Positions 1-7,630 of a DNA stretch of 34,300 bases are shown one piece after another. Location of the stretch: positions 1 through 34,300 of the forward strand of contig JAAYTC010000077.1 in NCBI GenBank assembly GCA_012518155.1, read 5' to 3'. The notes beneath the pieces were generated by a model. It was not told the DNA's origin. It ran no database searches and saw only the letters and a list, made by a program, of their open reading frames with translations. The DNA comes from Bacteroidales bacterium (GTDB lineage Bacteria > Bacteroidota > Bacteroidia > Bacteroidales > Dysgonomonadaceae). The position numbers were made by a program, and so were the translations under genes. Every line of letters starts with the position of its first letter. The first letter of the stretch is position 1.

Positions 1-1819
1 ATGCTTCGTGCCCCGGCGTGTCTAAGAACGTGATCTTTCGCCCGTCGGAGAGTTGCACGTTGTACGCGCCAATATGTTGCGTGATACCACCGGCCTCTCC
101 GGCGATCACGTTGGTACTGCGGATGCTGTCAAGCAGGGAGGTCTTCCCGTGATCCACGTGTCCCATTACCGTGACGATGGGGGGGCGGGGGATCAGATCT
201 TCCGGCTGATCCTTCTCTTCGGCGATCGCCTCGATCACGTCGGCGCTCACGAACTGGGTTTTAAAACCGTACTCTTCTGCCACGAGATTGATGGTTTCCG
301 CGTCAAGGCGTTGGTTGATAGCTACCATCACACCCAGGCTCATACACGTGGAAATCACGTTGGTAACCGGTACATCCATCATGTTGGCCAAGTCATTGGC
401 TGTCACAAATTCGGTAAGCTGCAGTACGCGGCTCTCTCTCTCCTGTTGCTTCAGCTCCTCGCGTTGCCTGTGGGCACTGGCCTCTCTCTTCTCGCGGCGA
501 TACCTCGCACCCCCTTTCTTGCCTCTCTTTTCGGTGAGGCGAGCGAGGGTCTCTTTTACCTGCTTTTGAACATCTTCGTCGCTTACTTCGGTTTTAATTG
601 GTTTACGGAGAGAGGATCGCCTGTCGCCCCTTGGCCCTTGGTTATAACTGCCCGGCTTATCGATATTTACCTTTCCGGAACGGATACGCCTACGTTTTTT
701 CTTCTTACTGTCGTCGTCCGGTGTGCCGCCCTGTTTTTTCTTATCGTCAATGGCTTCCTTCTTCAACAGTTTAACCTTTTCCTCCTTCACCTTCTTGTTG
801 TCGAGTGCTTTCTGCTCTCGCTCGAGGCGCTCCTTTTTTCGTTGTGCTCGTGACTTTCGAGGTGGACGGGTACGGTCGTTGATCGAGCTGAGGTCGATGG
901 ATCCCTTTACCACGATGTTCGATTCCAGCTTGTTTTTATTTAGCCGGAACACTTTATCCGAACGTGTTTTCTGTGAAGCCTTCTCGTCCGTTGCATCTTC
1001 TTGCTTTTCGGGTGTCTCCTCTTTACTTTTTTCTCCCGAGGGGGTTACATCAGCGACTTGTTCTTTGACACTTTCCGCGGATGTCTCCTTCATTTCTTCT
1101 TCGCCCGGTAGAGATGTTACATTTTCCGGTTTTGCTGATTCCAACTTTTTTGTTTTTATTTTTTCAGAAGCTTTTGGAAGCTCATTCTCTTTGGGCTTTT
1201 CAGCAATCGGCTCCTCGACAGTTGGTTTCTCGGCAGTTGGCTTCTCAATGATTTTTTTCGTTTTCTGATCTTCTGCTTCAACCGGGGCCTGCTTTTGCTC
1301 CTCTTTTATTTTGGGAGGCGTAGCCTCTTTTTTCGTTTCTTTCTGCTCCACTTCCGCTACCGGCTGCGTTTTCTTGACCTCTTCGATCTTTTCGGTTTTA
1401 TCCTCTTTTTTTGTCGCGGGCTCAACCGGTGCAGGCTCGCTTTTCTTTTTGTTCAAGTTGTCCAGATCGATGCTGCCCACTACGTTAAATTGAGGCCTCA
1501 TCTCTTTCGGAACCTTGGTCTCGATCGTCTCTCGCTCTGCTCTTTTCTTGGGGGCCTGGTCTTCAGGCAGCTCGTATCCCTCTATGGCAACGGTTTCTCG
1601 TTTTTCGTCGCGACGATGCATTTTTTCACGGGTCTCGGTGGCCTCTTTGCGAATGCTTTTGTCTTTACCGAATTCTTCGACAAGTATTTCGTACTGTTCA
1701 TCCTCAATTTTAGCATTAGGATTTGCTTCTACTTCAATACCTTTCTTGTGCAGGAATTCAACAAGGCTGTTGATTCCCACGTTCAAATTTTTCGATACTT
1801 TTATTAGTCTAATGGGCAT
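1..1819 (-). CDS. infB: Translation initiation factor IF-2 (partial, C-terminus outside window)
   Basis: IF-2 is the GTPase that brings initiator fMet-tRNA to the 30S subunit and promotes subunit joining. The reading frame starts at ATG 1819 (MPIRLIKVSK) and runs off the window after 606 codons. Visible parts are an IF2_N domain at about residues 1-50, a long lysine/glutamate-rich linker (about 60-440), a second IF2_N-like helical domain (about 470-540), the P-loop GHVDHGKT at residues 553-560 and the G3 motif DTPGH at 600-604. The rest of the G domain and domains II-IV lie beyond position 1. The long charged N-terminal extension is usual for Bacteroidetes IF-2. It follows nusA by 57 bases and is the last visible gene of the rimP-nusA-infB operon. 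Identification is secure; only the C-terminal end is missing. Confidence 0.97.
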   Translation of the reverse strand, partial: MPIRLIKVSKNLNVGINSLVEFLHKKGIEVEANPNAKIEDEQYEILVEEFGKDKSIRKEATETREKMHRRDEKRETVAIEGYELPEDQAPKKRAERETIETKVPKEMRPQFNVVGSIDLDNLNKKKSEPAPVEPATKKEDKTEKIEEVKKTQPVAEVEQKETKKEATPPKIKEEQKQAPVEAEDQKTKKIIEKPTAEKPTVEEPIAEKPKENELPKASEKIKTKKLESAKPENVTSLPGEEEMKETSAESVKEQVADVTPSGEKSKEETPEKQEDATDEKASQKTRSDKVFRLNKNKLESNIVVKGSIDLSSINDRTRPPRKSRAQRKKERLEREQKALDNKKVKEEKVKLLKKEAIDDKKKQGGTPDDDSKKKKRRRIRSGKVNIDKPGSYNQGPRGDRRSSLRKPIKTEVSDEDVQKQVKETLARLTEKRGKKGGARYRREKREASAHRQREELKQQERESRVLQLTEFVTANDLANMMDVPVTNVISTCMSLGVMVAINQRLDAETINLVAEEYGFKTQFVSADVIEAIAEEKDQPEDLIPRPPIVTVMGHVDHGKTSLLDSIRSTNVIAGEAGGITQHIGAYNVQLSDGRKITFLDTPGHEA

Positions 1820-1876
1820 ATATTTTTTCTATCCTTTACTCCTTTTTATGTTGTGAACAGTATTTGGCTACGATCC

Positions 1877-3325
1877 CTATTGCTTACTGCTGTCGTCGCT
1901 ATCAGCTTCATTTACAGGGGTGTTTTCTGTTTCCTCTGTCGCGTCAAGCGTCTCTTCTTTTTCTTCAGTTTCATTGCCTTCATCACTATCTGATTCGGGC
2001 ACAGCAACCACTTCCATCTCTTCGGTTTCGCTGACATCTTCAATGTCGATATCGTCGACATCATGAACCTCCTCGTCTTCAAACTCGAATCGAAGGATCG
2101 CCATCACCTCATCTACCGTAGATTCTTCAAGATCAGCTTCACGAATAATCCGTTCACGGCTGGTTTGAAGTACATTTTTGGCGGTGGAGCAGCCGATCTT
2201 TTTGAGCTGATCGATCACCCAACCATCGATTTCGTCGCGAAACTCGTCCAAGTAGATATCCTCCTCGTCAACGTCGTCGATATCACGAAATACCTCAATG
2301 TTGTATCCCGTAAGCATAGAAGCCAGTTTGATATTAGCTCCTCCTTTCCCGATAGCTAGTGATACCTCTTCGGGGTTCAGAAATACTTCAGTCCGTTGCT
2401 CCTCCTCCTTCACGGTGATGGAGTTGATACGGGCGGGACTTAACGCACGCTGAATAAAAAGCGTGGTATTATTCGTGTAGTTGATTACATCAATATTCTC
2501 GTTGCGAAGCTCACGGACGATGCCATGGATACGAAACCCTTTCATCCCCACGCAAGCACCTACCGGGTCGATGCGGTCGTCGTACGCCTCTACCGCTACC
2601 TTTGCACGCTCACCGGGAATACGAGCAATTCCCTTGATGGTAATTAGCCCGTCGGCAATCTCCGGAATCTCCTGCTCAAAGAGCCGCTCCAAAAAGACCG
2701 GTGATGTACGCGAAAGAATAATCCTCGGGTTATTGTTTTTATTTTCTACCCGTGCTACTACCGCGCGAACATGCTCTCCTTTGCGGAAAAAATCGCTCGG
2801 TATTTGTTCTGTCTTGGGCAATATAAGCTCGTTATGCTCATCGTCGAGCAGCAGCATCTCTTTTTTCCATACCTGGTACACTTCACCCGATACGATCTCT
2901 CCAACCTTCTCTTTGTAAGTGTTGAAAAGGTTGTCTTTCTCCAGTTCCAGAATCTTCGACGCGAGAGTTTGGCGAAGGTTGAGAATGGTGCGGCGCCCGA
3001 AATGCTCGAGCGAAACCTCATCGGTCACCTCTTCACCTACTTCGAAATCGTCGTCGATCTTTAGTGCTTCAGAGAGAGTAATCTCCAAGTTGGGATCTTC
3101 CAGTTCATCGTCTTCCACGATCACCCGGTTACGCCATATCTCCAAATCGCCCTTGTCGGGGTTGATGATGATGTCGTAATTTTCGTCGGTTCCGTTGGTT
3201 TTCGAAATCACGTTACGGAATGCTTCCTCAAGAACACTGATAAGGGTAGCTTTATCAATATTCTTCAGCTCGTTGAATTCCGAAAATGTATCTATGAGAC
3301 TTATGGTTTCTTTCTTCTTGCCCAT
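1877..3325 (-). CDS. nusA: Transcription termination/antitermination factor NusA
   Basis: NusA binds RNA polymerase and nascent RNA, controlling pausing, intrinsic termination and antitermination. The 482-residue protein shows the N-terminal RNAP-binding domain (about 1-130), an S1 RNA-binding domain (about 140-205, beginning VGEIVSGEVYQVW), a KH1 domain with DPVGACVGMKGFRI (253-266) and a KH2 domain with GKGGANIKLA (326-335). An HhH-like region follows, then a very acidic tail (about 410-482), as in other Bacteroidetes NusA. It starts 3 bases after the rimP stop and precedes infB, the classical operon order. In Escherichia coli this operon is autoregulated by NusA; a terminator-like hairpin in the leader here (3831-3858) would suit similar control, which is inference. 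Confidence 0.97.
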   Translation of the reverse strand: MGKKKETISLIDTFSEFNELKNIDKATLISVLEEAFRNVISKTNGTDENYDIIINPDKGDLEIWRNRVIVEDDELEDPNLEITLSEALKIDDDFEVGEEVTDEVSLEHFGRRTILNLRQTLASKILELEKDNLFNTYKEKVGEIVSGEVYQVWKKEMLLLDDEHNELILPKTEQIPSDFFRKGEHVRAVVARVENKNNNPRIILSRTSPVFLERLFEQEIPEIADGLITIKGIARIPGERAKVAVEAYDDRIDPVGACVGMKGFRIHGIVRELRNENIDVINYTNNTTLFIQRALSPARINSITVKEEEQRTEVFLNPEEVSLAIGKGGANIKLASMLTGYNIEVFRDIDDVDEEDIYLDEFRDEIDGWVIDQLKKIGCSTAKNVLQTSRERIIREADLEESTVDEVMAILRFEFEDEEVHDVDDIDIEDVSETEEMEVVAVPESDSDEGNETEEKEETLDATEETENTPVNEADSDDSSKQ

Positions 3326-3328
3326 ATG

Positions 3329-3796
3329 TTATTTGAATCTTATAAGATATTTTGTATACTTTACTTCATCGAACATGTAACGGACGCGATCCGTTACTTC
3401 CACTTTTCGTTTGGCACCTTCCGGTTTCACTTTTTTCGTGATGGAGAGGGTGAATCCTTCATTGTCCGACGATTCAAGGATGCCCGTGAGCTTTACACCC
3501 TTCTTGTTGAGCACCTCTACCTCTTCCCCTTCATGTTTCCTATACTGACGCGGTGTTTTGAAGGGCGACGTGAGCCCTACCGAGGTGACGGTCAATTCAA
3601 AATCTTCCGTATCCCGATCGAGGATCGATTCCAAGTGTCGGCTCAAGGCTGCACAGTCGTTAATGTCCACTCCCTCGTCGTTGTCGATCTCAATGGTGAT
3701 CACGTTACCGCTGCCCACCAGAACATCCACCAAGTAGTTTGGCGAATCTTGCAAGTACGCCTCCGCGAGGTCGATGAGCGTTTTTTTATCGATCAT
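3329..3796 (-). CDS. rimP: Ribosome maturation factor RimP
   Basis: RimP assists late maturation of the 30S subunit. The protein shows the usual two-domain pattern: an N-terminal alpha/beta domain with an acidic strand (VITIEIDNDEGVDINDCAALS) and a C-terminal SH3-like domain (EVEVLNKKGVKLTGILESS), ending KYTKYLIRFK as in Bacteroides homologues. I chose ATG 3796 (MIDKKTLIDLAEAYL, 155 residues) because it matches the family start. The frame stays open to an ATG at 3862, but that extension would be encoded by the leader hairpin and has no family counterpart. It is the first gene of the rimP-nusA-infB operon, with a good promoter at 3875-3904. The start choice is the only uncertainty. Confidence 0.93.
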   Translation of the reverse strand: MIDKKTLIDLAEAYLQDSPNYLVDVLVGSGNVITIEIDNDEGVDINDCAALSRHLESILDRDTEDFELTVTSVGLTSPFKTPRQYRKHEGEEVEVLNKKGVKLTGILESSDNEGFTLSITKKVKPEGAKRKVEVTDRVRYMFDEVKYTKYLIRFK

Positions 3797-3830
3797 TGGA
3801 ATGAGAAAATGAATAAAATCTACCATGAAT

Positions 3831-3858
3831 AAAAAAGGAAGCGGTGTTTCCTGCTTCC
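3831..3858 (-). terminator. Terminator-like hairpin in the rimP-nusA-infB leader
   Basis: On the minus strand GGAAGC (3858-3853) pairs with GCTTCC (3842-3837), with an inner GG/CC pair after one bulged A, followed directly by six Ts (3836-3831). It lies between the rimP promoter (-7 box 3875-3882) and the rimP start at 3796, so it would form about 10 bases into the transcript. It may be an attenuator, or the terminator of the upstream cassette that the rimP promoter happens to precede. Confidence 0.6.
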
Positions 3859-3874
3859 CCATTCATTTCGAGTA

Positions 3875-3904
3875 CAAAGATATTGTTTTCAAACGGATTC
3901 ACAA
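3875..3904 (-). promoter_or_regulatory. Bacteroidetes-type promoter for rimP-nusA-infB
   Basis: On the minus strand a TTG (-33 element, 3904-3902) is followed after 19 bases by TATCTTTG (3882-3875), matching the TTTG-N19-21-TAnnTTTG consensus. Transcription would begin near 3868, giving a leader of about 72 bases before rimP. Confidence 0.65.
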
Positions 3905-3959
3905 AATGTTTGCTCCTTTTTTTGCATCCCCCCGCGATGCGACTTAACACTCTTCTCCT

Positions 3960-4205
3960 TCAAATATCGTTGTTCGATTGAATATCTGCGTCGGGGGGGA
4001 GGATGGTTGTCTGTTTCTCTTCGGTGAGGGCAGCGATTTCTTTGTGCTCGCGAATGCGGGTAATGGCCTCTTCCGCGGCTTCTCCAATAATCACTCCAAA
4101 TTCGTATAATTGGGTTATAATCAACCCTTCCGATCGTAGGTCGTCAGCAACCACGTACAGTTGATCGAGATAATATTCTTCTATTGTAATTACAACTCGT
4201 TTCAT
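3960..4205 (-). CDS. Small protein resembling a free-standing I9 propeptide/subtilase inhibitor
   Basis: This 81-residue soluble protein has no signal peptide. Its sequence suggests a beta-alpha-beta-beta-alpha-beta order: strand RVVITIEEYY, helix LDQLYVVADDLRSEGL, strands IITQLYEFGVIIGEA, helix EEAITRIREHKEIAAL, final strand EEKQTTI, then the tail LPPDADIQ. That is the pattern of subtilisin I9 propeptides and the related free inhibitors, which fold like a ferredoxin and place their C-terminal tail in the protease active site. The gene begins 35 bases after the end of a subtilase gene on the same strand, so the two are probably co-transcribed. Role as inhibitor or folding helper of that protease is inferred from shape and position; I recognise the general pattern but not a named family. 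Confidence 0.72.
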   Translation of the reverse strand: MKRVVITIEEYYLDQLYVVADDLRSEGLIITQLYEFGVIIGEAAEEAITRIREHKEIAALTEEKQTTILPPDADIQSNNDI

Positions 4206-4240
4206 CTATTATCGATTGTACAATTAATTGAACCATTGGC

Positions 4241-5413
4241 TTATAAGGGTGCTTTGCAGAGGCCGGCTCCTACATCTTTACCGTTCAGGGGAAGAGGTTT
4301 GGCACCGGCCGTCAGCAGCTGTTCTATTTCGGCAGGGTCTGCGCCGGGATGTTTTTCGCGTAAAAGCGCGAGGATACCCGCCACGTGTGGTGTGGCCATG
4401 CTGGTTCCCGATAAGAGGCGGTACCTTGTCGGCATGGGGTAGGAGGAATAGATTTCGACCCCGGGCCCCGCGATGTCTACCTTCCCCGAAGGGTTAATTT
4501 CCCGGTTTGAGAAGTTGGCCACCTTCATCTCTTCATCGAGGGCCGCCACCGCCAGAATGGAAGGGCAGTCGGCGGGGCTTCCCACCGGGCTGAGTCGGTC
4601 CTCGGCGCGGTTGCTTTCGTTGCCGGCAGCGGCCACAAGAACGGCACCCCTTGAACGGGCAAACCGTGCCGCCCTTTCGTACGCGATATCATAGACTTGG
4701 CCGGGAAGCACGGGGGTGCCGAGTGATAAGGAGATTACCTTACATTCGTTTTTGGCAGCCCAGGTTATACCGTTGAGGACCCAAGATTGCGCGCCGCTAC
4801 CGGAGTCACTCAATACTTTTCCCGCGAAGATATGGGCATGGGTGGCTACCCCATAGCGCAGCCTATTCTCGTTGCTGCTTCCACACGCTACACCAATGCA
4901 ATGCGTGCCGTGCCCGTGTTGGTCCCGAACTGTTTCGTCGGGCACGAACGAAGAGGTGGTGATCATCCGCCCCTTGTAGTCGGGGTGATTAGTATCGAAT
5001 CCGGTATCCAGTATAGCAACACGGACTCCCAGTCCGGTATATTTTGAATGGATAGCACCGCTCGCGCGAATGCCCCAAGTGGAAGGCTCTTCCAGTTCAA
5101 CCGGGATATCGTCGGGCACATAAACCACTTTTTCGGGAGCGATAAAATAGTCGGTATCGAGCGTTTGCAGTATATACACCCGTTCATCTTCTACCCCCAG
5201 GAGGGTAATCCCCAACTCGTTGTATAAAAGGGCATCTGCTCCATGAATATTGTTCTCGTTAATTCCTTCTGTCGTGAAATCAGACGTCTCCGCCACCGTC
5301 AGTCCCCATTTCGACTCCAATATTTTTTTGGTCTCGCTTGGGCGGGTTTGGCCCTCCCGATGGATAAGAAAGTGCCGGCCGGTATAGCCGCATCCAATTA
5401 TTGGAGGTTTCAT
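4241..5413 (-). CDS. S8 family subtilisin-like serine peptidase, no signal peptide
   Basis: The protein has 390 residues. The subtilase catalytic set is complete: Asp136 in ILDTG, His168 in GHGTH, oxyanion Asn265 in AAAGNES and Ser338 in SGTSMATPHVAG. The first 112 residues come before the catalytic domain; the stretch at about 25-100 may be a built-in propeptide (a GLTV strand, an LGITLL strand and IAPEKVVYV just before the mature domain). There is no Sec signal or lipobox, and no C-terminal sorting domain, so it probably acts inside the cell unless exported in another way. It lies 49 bases after a membrane/winged-helix gene and 35 bases before the small I9-like gene on the same strand. Substrate and trigger cannot be read from the sequence. 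Confidence 0.92.
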   Translation of the reverse strand: MKPPIIGCGYTGRHFLIHREGQTRPSETKKILESKWGLTVAETSDFTTEGINENNIHGADALLYNELGITLLGVEDERVYILQTLDTDYFIAPEKVVYVPDDIPVELEEPSTWGIRASGAIHSKYTGLGVRVAILDTGFDTNHPDYKGRMITTSSFVPDETVRDQHGHGTHCIGVACGSSNENRLRYGVATHAHIFAGKVLSDSGSGAQSWVLNGITWAAKNECKVISLSLGTPVLPGQVYDIAYERAARFARSRGAVLVAAAGNESNRAEDRLSPVGSPADCPSILAVAALDEEMKVANFSNREINPSGKVDIAGPGVEIYSSYPMPTRYRLLSGTSMATPHVAGILALLREKHPGADPAEIEQLLTAGAKPLPLNGKDVGAGLCKAPL

Positions 5414-5462
5414 TTTGTTGTAAATTTAGCCGTGATTCGATGAGCCCTGGGGCACGACCGAC

Positions 5463-6293
5463 TCACTGTTGAATCAATTTGTCAAGAAACTTTTCGCCTA
5501 TTGCTGGTATAACGTATTTTGATCCGGTATCATCGTCCCGGACTGTTTTTAATATTCCTTTATGCGCGAGCACGTTAAGCGAAGCGCGCGCTTCCGGCTG
5601 CAACACGCTTGTCACGGGCAGGTGGTAGCCGTGGCGTTTGACTGTTTCGAGGAACTCCTTCTCCTCGCGCGATAATCGGGAGTGGCTCAACTCCATTTTC
5701 AAACTGTTATCGGTAACCATCTCCCGCTCCTCGTCCCGATTGTCCACTCCCGATCGCCAGATCGCTATCTCGGCATCTTTTACACGGCTCTCTTCCATCA
5801 TGGCGAAGAGGTTAGGGAGATAGAGGCGAGTGTAAAAATAGCCGATGATGAAGCCGGCAATAAAAAAGTAAAGGATAAGCGATATCAGTACCGGTTGGGC
5901 AAAATCGCAGTTCATCCGGGTACAATCGACTCGTAAGAGGATGCTATCGGCAATGCTTTGCAAGTGCGTGGGAATGCGCGTGATTTGCGTGAGAGTGATG
6001 CCGATGATGATCTTTGTAAGCCAGTCCGACACATCTTCCAGGTTAGTGTTGGGATGATATTTGATGCTTCGGTTGTAATTTTCACGCGGGTCGTATGCCC
6101 TGTTTAGCTTGGGAATTCCAAACAAAAAGCCGAGCACACCCCCGATCAATAACGACGCGAGAGAAATCAACACCAAAAGTGCCGTGAAATCACGGCCGAA
6201 ACCGGCAAAGGCAACACAAACGATACAAGCGACAATACCGAGAAGTACCACCGTCACCGGAAAAACATGAATATATGCCGATACGCGTTTCAT
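5463..6293 (-). CDS. Membrane protein with three TM segments and a C-terminal winged-helix-like domain
   Basis: I do not recognise a named function. The 276 residues contain hydrophobic segments at about 9-31 and 36-60, the second ending in LGFLFGIPKLNR, and a third at about 132-155. Between them is a conserved-looking stretch, NTNLEDVSDWLTKIIIG (82-98). A charged linker (about 165-205) leads to a C-terminal domain (about 208-276) with the helix-helix-helix-wing pattern of a winged HTH (SREEKEFLETVKRHGY, then VLAHKGILKTV, then KYVIPAIGEKF). The GFLFGIP/NTNLE-SDWLTKI signature resembles three-TM modules I remember from proposed bacterial conflict systems (those linked to prokaryotic YEATS domains); that is a recollection, not a search result. 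It is the first gene of the cassette with the subtilase and may act as a membrane sensor. Confidence 0.75.
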   Translation of the reverse strand: MKRVSAYIHVFPVTVVLLGIVACIVCVAFAGFGRDFTALLVLISLASLLIGGVLGFLFGIPKLNRAYDPRENYNRSIKYHPNTNLEDVSDWLTKIIIGITLTQITRIPTHLQSIADSILLRVDCTRMNCDFAQPVLISLILYFFIAGFIIGYFYTRLYLPNLFAMMEESRVKDAEIAIWRSGVDNRDEEREMVTDNSLKMELSHSRLSREEKEFLETVKRHGYHLPVTSVLQPEARASLNVLAHKGILKTVRDDDTGSKYVIPAIGEKFLDKLIQQ

Positions 6294-6391
6294 TCATGTG
6301 CAAGGTAATGCAAATTTGTGAATCTCACAAGATTGTGCTATTTTTTTTGAACCGGTACCTGTTTTGAAAAAGCAGTTTGAAAAATATTGTG

Positions 6392-6399
6392 TACTTTTG
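6392..6399 (+). promoter_or_regulatory. Possible -7 box for the DUF5063/exonuclease genes
   Basis: TACTTTTG fits TAnnTTTG and lies 40 bases before the chosen start at 6439. TTTG copies upstream (6376-6379 and 6363-6366) are not at the usual 19-21 base spacing, so this is tentative. If real, it lies inside the longer reading frame that opens at 6364 and supports the later start. Confidence 0.4.
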
Positions 6400-6438
6400 C
6401 TTTGTAAAACGGCTTTGCCGGATGGAATTCAAAAGAAC

Positions 6439-7011
6439 ATGATGGATATTTCAGAAAATCATACGATTATATACGATAAAAACGTGATCGACTTCGTGAC
6501 TGTAGGAGTGGAGTTTTGCGCGTTCTTGGAAGAGGAGACGCAACTTACGCGCCGAGAGTGGATTGATAAGATGTTGAAGATCCTTCCCCTGTTATACGTG
6601 AAAGCCTCCTTATTACCGGAGACGGTTGCCATGCATCAAGAGGAGATAGCCACGTTCGTGAAGGAGGAGGACTATGCCCGTGTGGCACTTCGTGTGGAAG
6701 AGATGATGGGGGAGGAAAACACCTTTCTCGAGGTTTTCATGGAAGAGATGAAATACAGCGATACCCCTGTTTCGGCATTTGTTTCGGAATGCATTGCCGA
6801 TATTTACCAAGATATCCGTGATCTTGTATCGATCTACCAGTTTGAATTAACCGAACAGATGAACGATGCCTTATACCGTTGCATGGAGCATTTTCATACC
6901 TACTGGGGACAGCGACTGGTGAACGTGCTGCGCCCCCTTCATGCTATAAATAGCAGGCAGTGGCAGGTATCTGATGAGGATGTTTTTAACGAGGAGGAGC
7001 CGTGGATCTAA
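6439..7011 (+). CDS. DUF5063 family protein
   Basis: This is a soluble, mainly helical and acidic protein of about 190 residues. It shows the features of the Bacteroidetes DUF5063 family: FVTVGVEFCAFLE near the start, KILPLLYVKASLLPE, FLEVFMEEMKYSDTPV, ADIYQDIRDLV and HFHTYWGQRLVNVLRPLH near the end. The function of the family is not known to me. The frame is open from 6364, but the family alignment begins at about MMDISENHTIIYDKNV, so I start at ATG 6439 (6442 is equally possible). The last 10 bases overlap the GTG start of the exonuclease gene, a sign of translational coupling and perhaps of a shared role. Confidence 0.85.
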   Translation: MMDISENHTIIYDKNVIDFVTVGVEFCAFLEEETQLTRREWIDKMLKILPLLYVKASLLPETVAMHQEEIATFVKEEDYARVALRVEEMMGEENTFLEVFMEEMKYSDTPVSAFVSECIADIYQDIRDLVSIYQFELTEQMNDALYRCMEHFHTYWGQRLVNVLRPLHAINSRQWQVSDEDVFNEEEPWI

Positions 7012-7601
7012 CAATAACGAAAGAGCAGATCGCGGAAATGACGATCGAGGCGTTCGAGGGCGATATCCACGTGATTGATCAACGAGAGCAAGTGGCAAAA
7101 GCAGTCTCTTACTTGTCAACATACCACACGCTCGGCTTCGATACAGAGACGAAGCCGGCCTTCAAACGGGGACAGGTGAACAAGGTCGCGCTGATGCAAT
7201 TGGCCACCGAAAAGGAGTGCTATCTTTTCCGTTTAAACCGGATCGGATATCCTAAGGAATTGGAAGCGCTCGTGGCCGATCCCAAAATACGGAAAATTGG
7301 TTTGTCGTTGCGGGACGACTTTGCCGCTCTTCGTAAACGTTCCGGACAGACGCCTGTAAACTTTATCGACCTGCAGCCGTACGTTGATAAGTTTGGTATA
7401 GAGGTAAACAGCTTGCAGAAAATATACGCGTTGCTTTTTGGAAAAAAAATAGCCAAGAATCAACGCATCTCAAATTGGGAAGCTGCCGACTTGACTCCCG
7501 CTCAGCTCTCTTACGCGGCAATCGACGCATGGGCATGTCTGCGCATTTATAACCACTTGTCTCGCACCAACCCGCGGGAGTGGTTGAATAAAGAAGAGTG
7601 A
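7002..7601 (+). CDS. 3'-5' exonuclease, DEDDy superfamily (RNase D/WRN-exo-like)
   Basis: The 199-residue protein is a single exonuclease domain without HRDC or helicase parts. The four acidic metal ligands and the catalytic tyrosine are visible: Asp47 and Glu49 in GFDTET (Exo I), Asp105/Asp106 in GLSLRDDF (Exo II), and Tyr171 and Asp175 in YAAIDAW (Exo III). It should remove nucleotides from the 3' end of DNA or RNA; which one cannot be told. The start is a GTG at 7002 inside the end of the DUF5063 gene. The early residues TITKEQI match the N-terminus I remember for Bacteroides homologues, which supports this start over the ATG at 7038. A GGAGGAG stretch just upstream resembles a Shine-Dalgarno site. 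Confidence 0.9.
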   Translation: MDLTITKEQIAEMTIEAFEGDIHVIDQREQVAKAVSYLSTYHTLGFDTETKPAFKRGQVNKVALMQLATEKECYLFRLNRIGYPKELEALVADPKIRKIGLSLRDDFAALRKRSGQTPVNFIDLQPYVDKFGIEVNSLQKIYALLFGKKIAKNQRISNWEAADLTPAQLSYAAIDAWACLRIYNHLSRTNPREWLNKEE

Positions 7602-7630
7602 ACTAACTAGATTTTTTCAATAAAAAATGT

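Noticed and set aside
53..1856. Several open frames on the plus strand opposite infB
   Set aside because: They are rich in Ser/Phe/Leu because they read the Lys/Glu-rich IF-2 linker backwards; the IF-2 motifs on the minus strand settle the coding strand.
3329..3862. RimP starting at ATG 3862
   Set aside because: The 22 extra residues are encoded by the leader hairpin and lie before the conserved family start MIDKKTLID; the predicted start of transcription leaves almost no leader for it.
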